The notes beneath the pieces were generated by a model. It did not search any database. It saw nothing but the letters and a program-made list of their open reading frames with translations, and was not told the DNA's origin. A DNA stretch of 64,000 nt. It comes from Paractinoplanes tereljensis. GTDB taxonomy: Bacteria > Actinomycetota > Actinomycetes > Mycobacteriales > Micromonosporaceae. The stretch spans positions 186,001 to 250,000 of the forward strand of contig NZ_BOMY01000046.1 of NCBI RefSeq assembly GCF_016862435.1, read 5' to 3'. The position numbers and the translations under genes were made by a program. This document shows positions 14,966 through 22,918 of the stretch, one piece after another; positions within the stretch are counted from its first letter, which is position 1; every line of letters starts with the position of its first letter.

Positions 14966-15328
14966 ATGAGTCTGGCGCTGGCCCCGATCGACGTGAGCGT
15001 CGACATCGAGGCAAACCTGCCCTGCCGGAAGTTCGACCCGGACCTTTGGTTCTCGGACTCCCCGGCTCAGCTGGAGCTGGCGAAGTCGCTCTGCGGGGAT
15101 TGCCCGCTGCGCGTGGAGTGCCTCGCCGGTGCGGTCGAGCGGAACGAGCCCTGGGGCGTCTGGGGTGGCGAGATCTTCGAGCGGGGTGCCGTGGTTCCCC
15201 GCAAGCGGCCGCGTGGCCGTCCGCGTAAGTCGGACGTGGCGCGCGACGCCGAGCTCGCCGTCGAGGTCGAGGAGCGGCTCGCCGCGAACGGTCTCGAGTC
15301 CCGCAACCAGGTCCGCCTGGCGGCCTGA
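14966..15328 (+). CDS. whiB7: WhiB7 (WblC) redox-sensitive transcriptional activator of antibiotic resistance
   Basis: 120 residues. The four [4Fe-4S] ligands are Cys20, Cys43, Cys46 and Cys52; the WhiB turn is GVWGG (64-68); and the C-terminal AT-hook RGRPR (83-87) within KRPRGRPRKSD is the WhiB7 hallmark. WhiB7 binds the primary sigma factor region 4 and AT-rich DNA at -35 elements to switch on intrinsic resistance genes and itself. Placement next to uvrD2 and mrx1 matches mycobacteria. Control is probably by the attenuating leader described just upstream. The Asp after Cys20 (KFDPDLWF) is also typical. Confidence 0.95.
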   Translation: MSLALAPIDVSVDIEANLPCRKFDPDLWFSDSPAQLELAKSLCGDCPLRVECLAGAVERNEPWGVWGGEIFERGAVVPRKRPRGRPRKSDVARDAELAVEVEERLAANGLESRNQVRLAA

Positions 15329-15329
15329 C

Positions 15330-15563
15330 ATGAACAGCAGCATCGCCCTCCCTGAGGCCGAACCGGCCACAACCCGAAAGCCGAGCATCGAGATGAATAC
15401 GACTGGAGCCACCAGAATGAGACTTCTCCACGAAGCGTTGTCCCGGGCCCGAACGCGTCGGCCTCAGCGTGAGTACACACCTGAGGCGCACCGCCCCGCT
15501 CGTCTGGTCGCCATGCAGGCCCATCACCGGGCCTCGCGCGAACTCGGCGGCGGGCGCTACTGA
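15330..15563 (+). CDS. Small basic protein downstream of whiB7
   Basis: 77 residues if the ATG at 15330, 1 bp after the whiB7 stop, is used. An alternative ATG at 15417 has a better site (GGAG, 8-nt spacer) and gives a 48-residue basic peptide starting MRLLHEALSRARTRRPQ. The C-terminal part is Arg/His/Ala rich and resembles small actinobacterial basic peptides of unknown role. It is co-transcribed with whiB7 and ends just before a strong terminator. Confidence 0.55.
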   Translation: MNSSIALPEAEPATTRKPSIEMNTTGATRMRLLHEALSRARTRRPQREYTPEAHRPARLVAMQAHHRASRELGGGRY

Positions 15564-15588
15564 CCCACTGACAACAACTCGCTACTGA

Positions 15589-15622
15589 AAGGCCCGTCCG
15601 CGCTTCGGCGCGGACGGGCCTT
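15589..15622. terminator. Bidirectional terminator with TTCG loop
   Basis: A stem of 13-15 bp (15589-15603 with 15608-15622) closes a TTCG tetraloop. It lies between the whiB7 unit and the convergent M18 peptidase gene. Confidence 0.9.
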
Positions 15623-15642
15623 CGCTATGTCAAAGGGGTGGG

Positions 15643-16923
15643 TCAGGGCAGGCCGGTGAAGAAGACCTCGGCCGCGGCCGACAGCCGAGCCGGGTCATCC
15701 ACGTGGCACAGCTCACGGGCCGAGTGCATGGAGAGCAGCGGGGTGCCGACGTCCAGGGTCGGGATGCCGATCCGGACCGCGGTGATCGGGCCGATCGTGG
15801 AGCCGCACGGGACCGCGTTGTTGGAGACGAACTCCTGGAACGGGACGCCGGCCTTTTCGCAGGTGCGGGCCCACAGCGCGGCGCCCACCGCGTCGGTGGT
15901 GTAGCGCTGGTTGGCGTTGATCTTCAGCAGTGGGCCGCCGCCGGCCACCGGACGGTTCGCCGGGTCGTGCCGCTCCGGCCGGTTGGGGTGCACGGCGTGG
16001 CCGGCGTCGGCCGACAGGCACCAGGACCCGAAGATGGCCCGGGCCAGGTCGGAGCGATCGCCACCGAGCGCGGCCGAGACCCGCTCCAGCACGTCGGAGA
16101 GCAGCGGCCCGGCGGCGCCCGAGCGGCTTTCCGAGCCGATCTCCTCGTGGTCGAAGGCGGCCAGCACCGCGATCGCCCCGGCCGGCGCGGCGCGCACCAG
16201 GGCGGTGAGGCCGGCGTGCACCGACGACAGGTTGTCCAGCCGGGCCGCGGCGAACAGCGAGCCGTCCGCCCCGAACCGGGCCGGCGCCGCCGAGTCGACC
16301 GAGACCACGTCGAACCCGGCGACGTCGCCGGCCGAGGAGAGGCCGCCCGCCCGGGCCAGGTGGGTGAGCACGTCGGGGCCGGAGACGCCGAGGATCGGCT
16401 GGACGTCGCGCTGCCGGTCGGGGGCGAACGACGTGTTGACGTCGCGGTCCAGGTGGACGGCCAGGTGCGGGATGCGGGCGAACGGGCCGGTGCGGACCAG
16501 GTGCACGGTGCCGGCGGTGTCGACGAGCCGGCCCGCGAACTCCAGCTCGCGGTCGAACCAGGAGGCGATGATGGGTCCGCCGTACACCTCGACGCCCGCC
16601 TGCAGCCAGCCGTGCGCGGACAGCGCCGGGCGCGGCTTGAGTTTGAAGGTGGGCGAGTCGGTGTGCGCGCCGAGAACGCGGAACGGCGTGGCCGGGCCGG
16701 CGTCGGCGGGCAGCGCCAGACCGATCACCGCACCGTCGCGGACCAGGACCAGCCGAGCGCCGGGGCGGACGACCTCGCGCCAGTCGGCCGCCTCGTCGAG
16801 AGTGGTGTAGCCGGCGTCGCCGAGGCGGCGGGCCACCTCGGCCGCCGCGTGGTAGGAACTCGGCGATGCCGAGATGAAGCTTCCAAGATCGTCGATGTGC
16901 CCCGTGGCGTCCATGCCGCTCAT
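15643..16923 (-). CDS. M18 family aminopeptidase
   Basis: 426 residues. A dodecameric zinc aminopeptidase of the cytoplasm that removes acidic or neutral N-terminal residues. Metal-site motifs are GAHTDSP (His87), FDHEEIGSES (about 257-266) and the C-terminal MHSARE (about 398). Length is normal for the bacterial M18 group (ApeB-like). It is the last gene of a leftward group: ThiF-like, ABC1, M18, with 12 bp between ABC1 and this gene, so co-transcription is likely. No signal peptide. Confidence 0.92.
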   Translation of the reverse strand: MSGMDATGHIDDLGSFISASPSSYHAAAEVARRLGDAGYTTLDEAADWREVVRPGARLVLVRDGAVIGLALPADAGPATPFRVLGAHTDSPTFKLKPRPALSAHGWLQAGVEVYGGPIIASWFDRELEFAGRLVDTAGTVHLVRTGPFARIPHLAVHLDRDVNTSFAPDRQRDVQPILGVSGPDVLTHLARAGGLSSAGDVAGFDVVSVDSAAPARFGADGSLFAAARLDNLSSVHAGLTALVRAAPAGAIAVLAAFDHEEIGSESRSGAAGPLLSDVLERVSAALGGDRSDLARAIFGSWCLSADAGHAVHPNRPERHDPANRPVAGGGPLLKINANQRYTTDAVGAALWARTCEKAGVPFQEFVSNNAVPCGSTIGPITAVRIGIPTLDVGTPLLSMHSARELCHVDDPARLSAAAEVFFTGLP

Positions 16924-16935
16924 CGAATCATGGCC

Positions 16936-18282
16936 CTATGCCACGGGTGCGAACCCGGGCAGCCATTTCTCGACGATCTCCCGGTAGGGCGCCTCGGCCT
17001 CCAGTTGGCACAGCACCCCGATCGAGCCCAGCGTGACCCGGTGGATCAGCAGGTAGTTGGGCGGCAGGTTGAGCTTGCGGCTCAGTTGGTAGGCCGGGGA
17101 CTTCGGACTGGTCAGCCGGGTCGCCTCGCCGCGCAGCCAGCTGCGGGTGAAGCGGAACTCGTCGACCGCGAGCGGCTCGATCATCGGCCGGAGGAACTTC
17201 AGCACCGCCTCGGCGTCGATCTCGTCGTCGGGCTTGATGAAGCCTTCCGTGCGCAGGCCGTCGGCGACCCCATCGGCGTCCCCGTCGAGGGTGAGTCGCA
17301 CCAGCCGCCCGATCGGTTCGGGGTGGCCACCGGGCAACCGGGCCACCGCGCCGAAGTCGATCACGCCGAGCCGGCCGTCGGCCAGGATGCGGAAGTTGCC
17401 GGGGTGCGGGTCGGCGTGCAGCAGACCGGCCCGGGCCGGCGCCGAGAAGTGCAGGGTGGCCATCAGCCGGCCCGCCTCGTCGCGCTCTTCCTGGGTGCCC
17501 TCGCTGATCACCTTGGCCAGCGGGGTGCCGTCGACCCACTCGGTGACCAGCACCCGCGGCGCCGAGGAGATCACCCGCGGCACGTAGATCTCGTCGTCGT
17601 CGGCGAACGCGGTGGCGAAGGCGGTCTGGGTCGCCGCCTCCATCTCGTAGTCGAGTTCCTCGGTGATCCGCGCCCGCAGCTCGGCCAGCAGTGGCTTGAT
17701 GTCCATGCCCGGTTGAATGATCTTGAACATGCCGGCCAGCAGGGACAGCTGCTTGAGGTCGGACAGCAGCGCCTCGCCGGCTCCCGGATATTGCACCTTC
17801 ACGGCCACCGGGATCGTCTTGGGTTTGGCGTTCTTGCGAGCCGGGGGCAGTTTCCACTGCGCCCGGTGCACCTGGCCGATGCTGGCCGCGGCGGCCGGGC
17901 TGTCGTCGAACTCGGCGAACCGGTCTCGCCAATCCGGCCCCAACTGCTCGGCGAGTGCCTTGTGCAGGCTGGCCACCGGCATCGGCGGCGCGGCCTCCTG
18001 AAGCTTGGTGAGGGCCTGCCGATAGGGCCCGGCCATCTCCTCGGGCAGGGCGGCCTCGAAGACCGACAGCGCCTGGCCGAACTTCATCGCACCGCCCTTG
18101 AGCTGGCCCAGGACGCTGAACAGCTGCTCGGCGGTGCGCTGCTGGATGTCGGCGGAGATGACGTCGGAGGCGATGCCGACCGCGCGCTTGCCCAGCCCCA
18201 GGGCGGCACGCCCGGCGAACCCCAGGGGCAGCGCTGCCAGCTTCGCGGTGCGGGACGCGGCACGACGCGGAATGTCGGTCAC
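16936..18282 (-). CDS. ABC1/UbiB atypical kinase-like protein
   Basis: 448 residues from the GTG at 18282 (VTDIPRRAASRTAKLA), the usual N-terminus of this family. An in-frame ATG at 18384 overlaps the upstream stop as ATGA and is a possible alternative. The ABC1 hallmarks are present: the KxGQ motif in AMKFGQALS (about 68-76), the Ala-rich loop SPAAAASIGQVH, the VKVQYPG block and the kinase-like HADPHPGNFRI and IDFGAV. UbiB proteins act in quinone or lipid metabolism through ATPase activity. Mycobacteria have a homologue beside whiB7, as here. Target unknown. Confidence 0.9.
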   Translation of the reverse strand: MTDIPRRAASRTAKLAALPLGFAGRAALGLGKRAVGIASDVISADIQQRTAEQLFSVLGQLKGGAMKFGQALSVFEAALPEEMAGPYRQALTKLQEAAPPMPVASLHKALAEQLGPDWRDRFAEFDDSPAAAASIGQVHRAQWKLPPARKNAKPKTIPVAVKVQYPGAGEALLSDLKQLSLLAGMFKIIQPGMDIKPLLAELRARITEELDYEMEAATQTAFATAFADDDEIYVPRVISSAPRVLVTEWVDGTPLAKVISEGTQEERDEAGRLMATLHFSAPARAGLLHADPHPGNFRILADGRLGVIDFGAVARLPGGHPEPIGRLVRLTLDGDADGVADGLRTEGFIKPDDEIDAEAVLKFLRPMIEPLAVDEFRFTRSWLRGEATRLTSPKSPAYQLSRKLNLPPNYLLIHRVTLGSIGVLCQLEAEAPYREIVEKWLPGFAPVA

Positions 18283-18380
18283 CCGATCATTCTTACTGAC
18301 GGTTTGCCAAGTGACTGCCCAGCTGGGTGGCCTTCGCCCCAGGATGTGCGAAAAGTCCGAGAGAAGCGGCACGAGAAAAT

Positions 18381-19376
18381 TCATGGCCGGGCGCAGGAAC
18401 AGGCCGGATGCGGAGTCCAGGTGCGGCGCCGAACGCGCCCCGGCCCGGTGATCTCGACGGTGGCGCCGGCGGTCTGCGGGTCACCGCCGTCCAGGAACGT
18501 CAGCACCTCGGCCGCCGCGAACGCGGTGGCGGCCAGCAGGGTGGTGACCGTGCAGGGCTCGGGAACGGTCGCGGCCGTCCCGGGCGGGTCGGGCCATTCC
18601 GCGTCTCGATCCCGGCGATGCAGGGCCAGGCAGTTCAGGCAGGGACCGCCGGTCGCCGGCACCAGTGGGCCGATCACGGCGGAGCCATGGCGGATGGTCA
18701 CGGCCAGGTGTGGTTGACGCCGGCCGGACAGGGCGGCGGCCAGCAGGCTCACCGGCTGGTCGTGGTCGAGCTGGACGAGCAGGGCCGCGGTCGTTCGGCG
18801 TACGCCGTGGAGCACGTTTGGCGCGGCACGGGTCATTGCCTCGACGATTGCCTCCCGCCGGGGTTTGCCGATGTCGGACGCGCGAAGCGGTCCGCCGGCC
18901 AGCTCGCCCGGCCGGACCGCGCCGGAAAGATCGGGTTGCAGATGGCCGACGCCGGCCTCGGCGAGCGCGACCGCGATGCCGGCACCGAGCCGGCCGTGCC
19001 CGGCCAGCACCACCCGGGACGCGTGCCGGCGGCGCAGAAATTCGGCCGGTGGGCCGGCGCCGTGCAGCGCGAGAGCGGCCGCCTCGCCGGCCAGCCGGTC
19101 GGCCGGTGGGCGCAGGGACGAGCGGGGAAGCACGAGGCCGGCGTCCTGCAGGGTGGCGAGCAGGGATCGGCACTCGTCGGGCGGAATGCCCAGCTCGGCG
19201 GCTCGCAGCAGGATCAGACGCTCGGTGCGGGTGCCGTCGAGCAGGTCGAGGATCTCGGCGGCCCGCGGATCGGGGAGGCGTAACCGCAGCGCACGGGCCG
19301 GGTCGGAACCCAGCTGCAGCTGGCCGTCGGCGCACCAGAGACGGGGGAGGCCGGGGATGAGGGTGGGACGTATCAC
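18381..19376 (-). CDS. ThiF/E1-like protein (TOMM cyclodehydratase-type), orphan
   Basis: 331 residues. The middle resembles the nucleotide-binding fold of ThiF/MoeB/E1 enzymes (HASRVVLAGHGRLGAG, about 123-138), though the usual GxGGxG is degenerate. Paired cysteines CLNC and a C-terminal CSC suggest a zinc site as in E1-like proteins. The N-terminal 100 residues look like the precursor-recognition winged helix found in thiazole/oxazole-modified peptide (TOMM) cyclodehydratases. No YcaO partner or precursor peptide is nearby, so it may have another role. First gene of the leftward ThiF-ABC1-M18 group. Assignment of fold moderate, function unknown. Confidence 0.65.
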   Translation of the reverse strand: MIRPTLIPGLPRLWCADGQLQLGSDPARALRLRLPDPRAAEILDLLDGTRTERLILLRAAELGIPPDECRSLLATLQDAGLVLPRSSLRPPADRLAGEAAALALHGAGPPAEFLRRRHASRVVLAGHGRLGAGIAVALAEAGVGHLQPDLSGAVRPGELAGGPLRASDIGKPRREAIVEAMTRAAPNVLHGVRRTTAALLVQLDHDQPVSLLAAALSGRRQPHLAVTIRHGSAVIGPLVPATGGPCLNCLALHRRDRDAEWPDPPGTAATVPEPCTVTTLLAATAFAAAEVLTFLDGGDPQTAGATVEITGPGRVRRRTWTPHPACSCARP

Positions 19377-19415
19377 GGTGACAGGTTGTCACCGATGCCA
19401 TGCGGAGCGAGTTGG

Positions 19416-19498
19416 TTGTCCACAGGGACGCCGGGCCCGTGGAGCGCGTTGTCCACAGCTAAAGCCGAGTTATCCACAGGCTGGGCCCGTTATCCACA
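19416..19498 (+). promoter_or_regulatory. Cluster of four DnaA boxes
   Basis: Four 9-mers in the same orientation: TTGTCCACA at 19416 and 19449, TTATCCACA at 19470 and 19490. Two match the DnaA consensus perfectly; the other two are the G variant common in high-GC actinobacteria. Centres are 33, 21 and 20 bp apart. They lie in the 198-bp gap between the ThiF-like gene and the zinc-ribbon gene, with no dnaA or dnaN in the window. Confidence 0.8.
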
Positions 19499-19574
19499 CT
19501 TACTCAACGTGTCGACTCCGACACGGTTATGGGTAGAGCGGCGCATGGGGCACCGCTCTACCCGTAAGCGTGAA

Positions 19575-19736
19575 TCAGGCCTTGGCCTTGCCCAGGATCC
19601 GGTTCACGGTCGTGCCGCAGACGGGGCACTTGCCCTTCGCCATGTTCATGCCGGTCTTCGAGACCTCCACGGTGCCCTGGAAGTCGCGCTTCTCCTTGCA
19701 CTTCACGCAGTAGCCGTTGTACGTGTTGTCGGCCAC
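19575..19736 (-). CDS. Small zinc-ribbon protein (DUF5679-like)
   Basis: 53 residues from a GTG preceded by AGGAGGA. Two CxxC knuckles, CVKC (10-13) and CPVC (about 38-41), form a four-Cys zinc ribbon, followed by the basic tail TTVNRILGKAKA. This is the pattern of short actinobacterial DUF5679 proteins. Probably a nucleic-acid or protein binding zinc ribbon; function unknown. It is transcribed away from a 490-bp gene-free stretch. Confidence 0.85.
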   Translation of the reverse strand: MADNTYNGYCVKCKEKRDFQGTVEVSKTGMNMAKGKCPVCGTTVNRILGKAKA

Positions 19737-20229
19737 GGTTCCTCCTAGTCGTGTCGTCGGCCGGGGTCGGCCCGATGCCTGTTCGCGGCGGCAGGCCGCG
19801 AGCTGCTTGGCGCTTGACCGGTCCCCGGCCGCGTGGATGTGGAGCCACCCGCCAGGGGCGGTCACTACCCACGAGCGGCCCTTTCCATGTCAGCCAGTCA
19901 TGAATAAGCCAGGTCAGCAGCGCCGGCGGTGTCGCCGCCGTCGTGAGTGTGCCGGGAGAAATCGCCCTTTTCGCGAAGTTACGCGCAAACACGCCGGGAA
20001 TTACCGGCAAAGTGGGCTTAAGTGGACTTTCGACGCGTTTTGCCAGCAACGTGTCGTGCGCTAGTTTGGCGCTGGGACTCATATGTTGCGGGCCTGGAAA
20101 ATTTTTTCGGTTATACCGGGACGAAGCGCTCATATCTGACACGTGTCATCGGCCGTACTCTTGCGGTGACATGGGTCTCACGGATTAGCGTCTCAACGTG
20201 AACCCGAATCTGGGCCGCGCGAGCCGGTA
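19737..20229. other. Gene-free stretch of about 490 bp
   Basis: No convincing ORF, tRNA or terminator here. Base composition drops towards the right, with ATATGTTGCGGG, AAAATTTTTT and TTATACC runs around 20080-20115. It must carry the divergent promoters of the zinc-ribbon gene and the YgjP-type gene. I see no further structure. Confidence 0.5.
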
Positions 20230-20763
20230 ATGGCCCGGACGCGTAAGCCTGTCGTCGAAGTGCGGCGCAGCCAGCGCCGGCGTCGAACGGTGTCCGCGTA
20301 CCGCGATGGTGAGCGCGTGGTCGTGCTCATCCCCGACCGGTTCTCCAGGGCCGAGGAGATGGAGTGGGTCGAGCGGATGCTCGCCCGGCTCGCCGCCCGC
20401 GAGGAGCGCATTCGCCGCACCGACGAAGAGTTGCTGGCTCGCGCCCACCGCCTGAAATCCCGCTACCTCGCCGACCACGCCCACCGGGTGGTTCCGGCCA
20501 GCGTCCGCTGGGTGACCAACCAGAACGGCCGCTGGGGCTCCTGCACGCCCGACGACGGCACCATCCGGATCTCCCACCGCATGCAGGAGATGCCCGACTG
20601 GGTGATCGACTACGTGCTGCTGCACGAGCTGGCCCACCTGGTCGTCCCGAGCCACAGTGCCGACTTCTGGGAGCTGGTGAGCCGCTACCCCCGGGCCGAG
20701 CGTGCCCGCGGCTACCTGGAGGGCATCTCCGCCGCCACCGGGCTGGTCCTCAGCGACGACTAG
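20230..20763 (+). CDS. YgjP-like metallopeptidase domain protein (DUF45/M48-like)
   Basis: 177 residues. The zincin motif HELAH (His132, Glu133, His136) is intact, preceded by the family block NGRWGSCTPDDGTIRISHRM and followed by HSADFWELV, which supplies the third ligand region. No signal peptide, so cytoplasmic. In some bacteria this family accompanies restriction systems; here it sits in a housekeeping neighbourhood of metallopeptidases. Its stop codon is inside the left end of the 173-bp palindromic element. Substrate unknown. Confidence 0.9.
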   Translation: MARTRKPVVEVRRSQRRRRTVSAYRDGERVVVLIPDRFSRAEEMEWVERMLARLAAREERIRRTDEELLARAHRLKSRYLADHAHRVVPASVRWVTNQNGRWGSCTPDDGTIRISHRMQEMPDWVIDYVLLHELAHLVVPSHSADFWELVSRYPRAERARGYLEGISAATGLVLSDD

Positions 20764-20930
20764 TGCCTGTCCTGCCGGTCGCGCGAGAGCGAGGCGAGGT
20801 TCAGGTGGTGGCTGGCGTCGGCCGCGAAGCGGCCGCATACCGGTGTTGTATTCGGGCGCTTCGTGGACGCCGTCAGGCGCCGCCTGGGCCACGCCGCAGC
20901 CACGCGTGACCGGCAGGACAGGCACTAGTC
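20758..20930. repeat. 173-bp near-palindromic element with 23-bp perfect terminal inverted repeats
   Basis: The first 23 bp (20758-20780) are the exact reverse complement of the last 23 (20908-20930). Further inward the arms keep pairing (GGCGTC with GACGCC; CCGCGAAGCG with CGCTTCGTGG, one mismatch; CCG-ATAC with GTAT-CGG around CGGTGTT). The whole can fold into one long hairpin. It lies precisely between two same-strand genes and overlaps the stop codon of the first. MITE-like or REP-like; no second copy is in this window. Confidence 0.75.
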
Positions 20931-20937
20931 TTGGCGC

Positions 20938-21534
20938 GTGGTCCGACGGGTTGTAGCTGCGCTGCTGGTTGCGGTCGAGTGGAGTCCGCCTGGCGTTGAT
21001 CTCACGGCGTGGCGGGCGGCCCTCGCCGAGGACGTGGTCGACCTGCTGGCGCGGCTCGCGCAGGCGGAACCGGCCATCGCCGCCACCGCCGCGGACCGCA
21101 AGCTGGCCGAGGAGATCGCCTGGCCCGGGATGCGGATCTACGAGGTGCCGACCGCGACCTACCTGCCGGTGTTCGCGGCCGCCACCGCGGACGGGTTCGA
21201 CCAGGCCGCGGTCATCGCGGCGGACGCCGCCGACGTGCCCGGGATGATCCTGGGCAAGCTGCTGCGCCCGTTGGAGAACAAAGCCGTGGCCGTCGCGCCG
21301 GGCGGGCCGGGAAACGGGCTCATGGGGGTCGCCACCAGCCTGCCGGCGCCGGAGTGGCTGGTCGACCACGATCTCGACCTCGCGTCCGCGCAGCTCCTGC
21401 GTAAGACGGCTCCGCAGCCCGGCGATGTCAGCTCCACCGCCGAGTGGCGGCGGTTGCGCAGCCCGGCCGAGCTGGCGTCGCTCGACCCGGCCCTGGAGGG
21501 CTGGGAGAACACCCGCGCCCTGCTCGGGGGTTGA
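20938..21534 (+). CDS. Hypothetical protein, possible nucleotidyltransferase-like fold
   Basis: 198 residues from a GTG 7 bp after the palindromic element. No transmembrane segment or Cys motif. The middle (FDQAAVIAADAADVPGMILGKLLRPL) followed by APGGPGNGLMGVA recalls the DxPxl/final-acceptor region of CofC/DUF2064-type sugar nucleotidyltransferases, but the N-terminal nucleotide-binding loop is not evident. Function unknown. The end of the gene lies in a direct repeat (GCTCGGGGGTTGAAAA twice), the first copy supplying the stop. Confidence 0.7.
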   Translation: MVRRVVAALLVAVEWSPPGVDLTAWRAALAEDVVDLLARLAQAEPAIAATAADRKLAEEIAWPGMRIYEVPTATYLPVFAAATADGFDQAAVIAADAADVPGMILGKLLRPLENKAVAVAPGGPGNGLMGVATSLPAPEWLVDHDLDLASAQLLRKTAPQPGDVSSTAEWRRLRSPAELASLDPALEGWENTRALLGG

Positions 21535-21558
21535 AAAGCGCGGCTCGGGGGTTGAAAA
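21522..21558 (+). repeat. Short direct repeat at gene end
   Basis: GCTCGGGGGTTGAAAA occurs at 21522-21537 and again at 21543-21558. The first copy contains the stop codon of the hypothetical gene. Looks like a small tandem duplication. Confidence 0.7.
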
Positions 21559-21560
21559 AG

Positions 21561-21590
21561 CGGCGGCCCTCCGCTTCCGGAGAGCCGCCG
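21561..21590. terminator. Terminator between convergent genes
   Basis: The hairpin CGGCGGC-C-CTCCG-CTTC-CGGAG-A-GCCGCCG lies between the hypothetical gene and the convergent zincin gene. The preceding A-run provides the T-tract on the minus strand. Confidence 0.75.
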
Positions 21591-21604
21591 CCATGCGTCG
21601 TGCC

Positions 21605-22828
21605 TTACTTGTCGAGGTCGTCCAGCTCGCTGATGTCCCAGTCGGTGGTGCCCTGGGCGAAGACCTGCGGGTTGGCGAAGTCCTCGTCGGTCGGCAGCAG
21701 GTCGGGGTGGCCCCACAGGGCGTCCCGGCCCTGGATGCCGCGCTGCTCGGTGACCGCCGCCCACAGGGCGCCGGCCTCCCGCAGGCGACGCGGGCGCAGC
21801 TCGAGACCGACCAGTGCGGCGAAGGTCTGCTCGGCCGGACCGCCGGCCGCGCGCCGGCGCCGGAACGCCTCACCCAGCGCCACCACGGTGGGCAGCCGGT
21901 CACCGGCGGCCGCGTCGACCACGTGGCCGACCCAGCCCTCGATCAGCGCCAGCGCCGTCTCCAGCCGGGCCAGACTCGCCTTCTGCTGCGGCGTGTCCTC
22001 CGGCGTGAAGATGCCCTCGAGTGCCATGGCCTGCATCGACTCGGGATCGCTCGGGTCGACCCGGCTCATCGCCTCCTCGATCGCCTCGCGGTTGACGGTG
22101 ATGCCGTTCGCGTACGTCTCCACGGCGGTCAGGACGTGCGCTCGCAGCCACGGGACGTGCCCGAACAGCCGCTGGTGAGCCGCCTCACGCAGAGCCACGT
22201 ACAGGCGCACCTGGTCCTCGGGGATCTCGAGGCCCTCGCCGTACGCCTTGATGTTGGCCGGCACCAGTGCGGCCGTGCCGTTCGGCCCGAGCGGAAGCCC
22301 GATGTCGCCGGCCGAGAGCACCTCGGCGGCGAGCTGGCCGAGCGCCTGCCCGAGCTGGCCGCCGAAGAGCGCGCCGCCGAGCGTGGCGACCATCGACTGC
22401 ATCGGGCCGAGCTGGGCTTTCGCCTCATCGGGGACGAGATCGCCCATCGCGCCGACCATCCGGCCGGCGATCGGGTCACAGAGCTTCTTCCAGACCTCGA
22501 GCGTGTTGAAGATCCACTCGTTGCGGTTCCACGCCGCGGCGGTCCGGATGCCGCTGGGCAGCGCCGAGACAGGGTCGAGCCACAGGTCGGCGAGGCGCAG
22601 CGCCTCCTCGACGTGGTGGCGCTCGTACATGGTCACCGCCGGGTCGCCGGACCCGGACAGCTGACTGGCCGCGACCTGGCGGGCAAGGTCCCAATTGACC
22701 GGGCCGTTGTCGGGGCCACCGGCGAACATCTGCTGCAGTTGCGCCATGAACTGCTGCATCTGCTGCGGGTCGGAGGGATCGGGCGGCTGGGCGCCCGGCA
22801 GTGAGAAGCCGAACGGGATATCAGGCAC
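21605..22828 (-). CDS. Zinc-dependent metalloprotease-like protein (zincin_2 / DUF2342 type)
   Basis: 407 residues. The N-terminus MPDIPFGFSLPG and the Gln/Met-rich QQMQQFMAQLQQMFAGG are characteristic of an actinobacterial family that includes the product of the gene beside the PDZ/Lon gene in mycobacteria. The putative metal site is in LREAAHQRLFGHVPWLRAHV (about 197-216), where EAAH-type residues replace a classical HEXXH. No signal peptide. It is divergent from the PDZ/Lon-like gene (90 bp between starts). Enzymatic activity has not, to my knowledge, been shown for this family. Confidence 0.85.
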   Translation of the reverse strand: MPDIPFGFSLPGAQPPDPSDPQQMQQFMAQLQQMFAGGPDNGPVNWDLARQVAASQLSGSGDPAVTMYERHHVEEALRLADLWLDPVSALPSGIRTAAAWNRNEWIFNTLEVWKKLCDPIAGRMVGAMGDLVPDEAKAQLGPMQSMVATLGGALFGGQLGQALGQLAAEVLSAGDIGLPLGPNGTAALVPANIKAYGEGLEIPEDQVRLYVALREAAHQRLFGHVPWLRAHVLTAVETYANGITVNREAIEEAMSRVDPSDPESMQAMALEGIFTPEDTPQQKASLARLETALALIEGWVGHVVDAAAGDRLPTVVALGEAFRRRRAAGGPAEQTFAALVGLELRPRRLREAGALWAAVTEQRGIQGRDALWGHPDLLPTDEDFANPQVFAQGTTDWDISELDDLDK

Positions 22829-22918
22829 GTAGTCAACCGTACGCGCGAAACGCCCGCTCCGGACCGATGGCGGTGTCAGCTCAGAGAGAACTCAGGGTGG
22901 GGCGATAGTCTCACGCGC

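Noticed and set aside
15703..18717. 1004-residue plus-strand reading frame
   Set aside because: It is antisense to the M18 and ABC1 genes, which carry intact catalytic motifs; the translation is Arg/Gly/Asp rich and featureless.
19737..20229. A structural RNA gene in the gene-free stretch
   Set aside because: No tRNA cloverleaf, tmRNA, 6S or SRP pattern and no strong hairpin with a T-tract could be found by eye.
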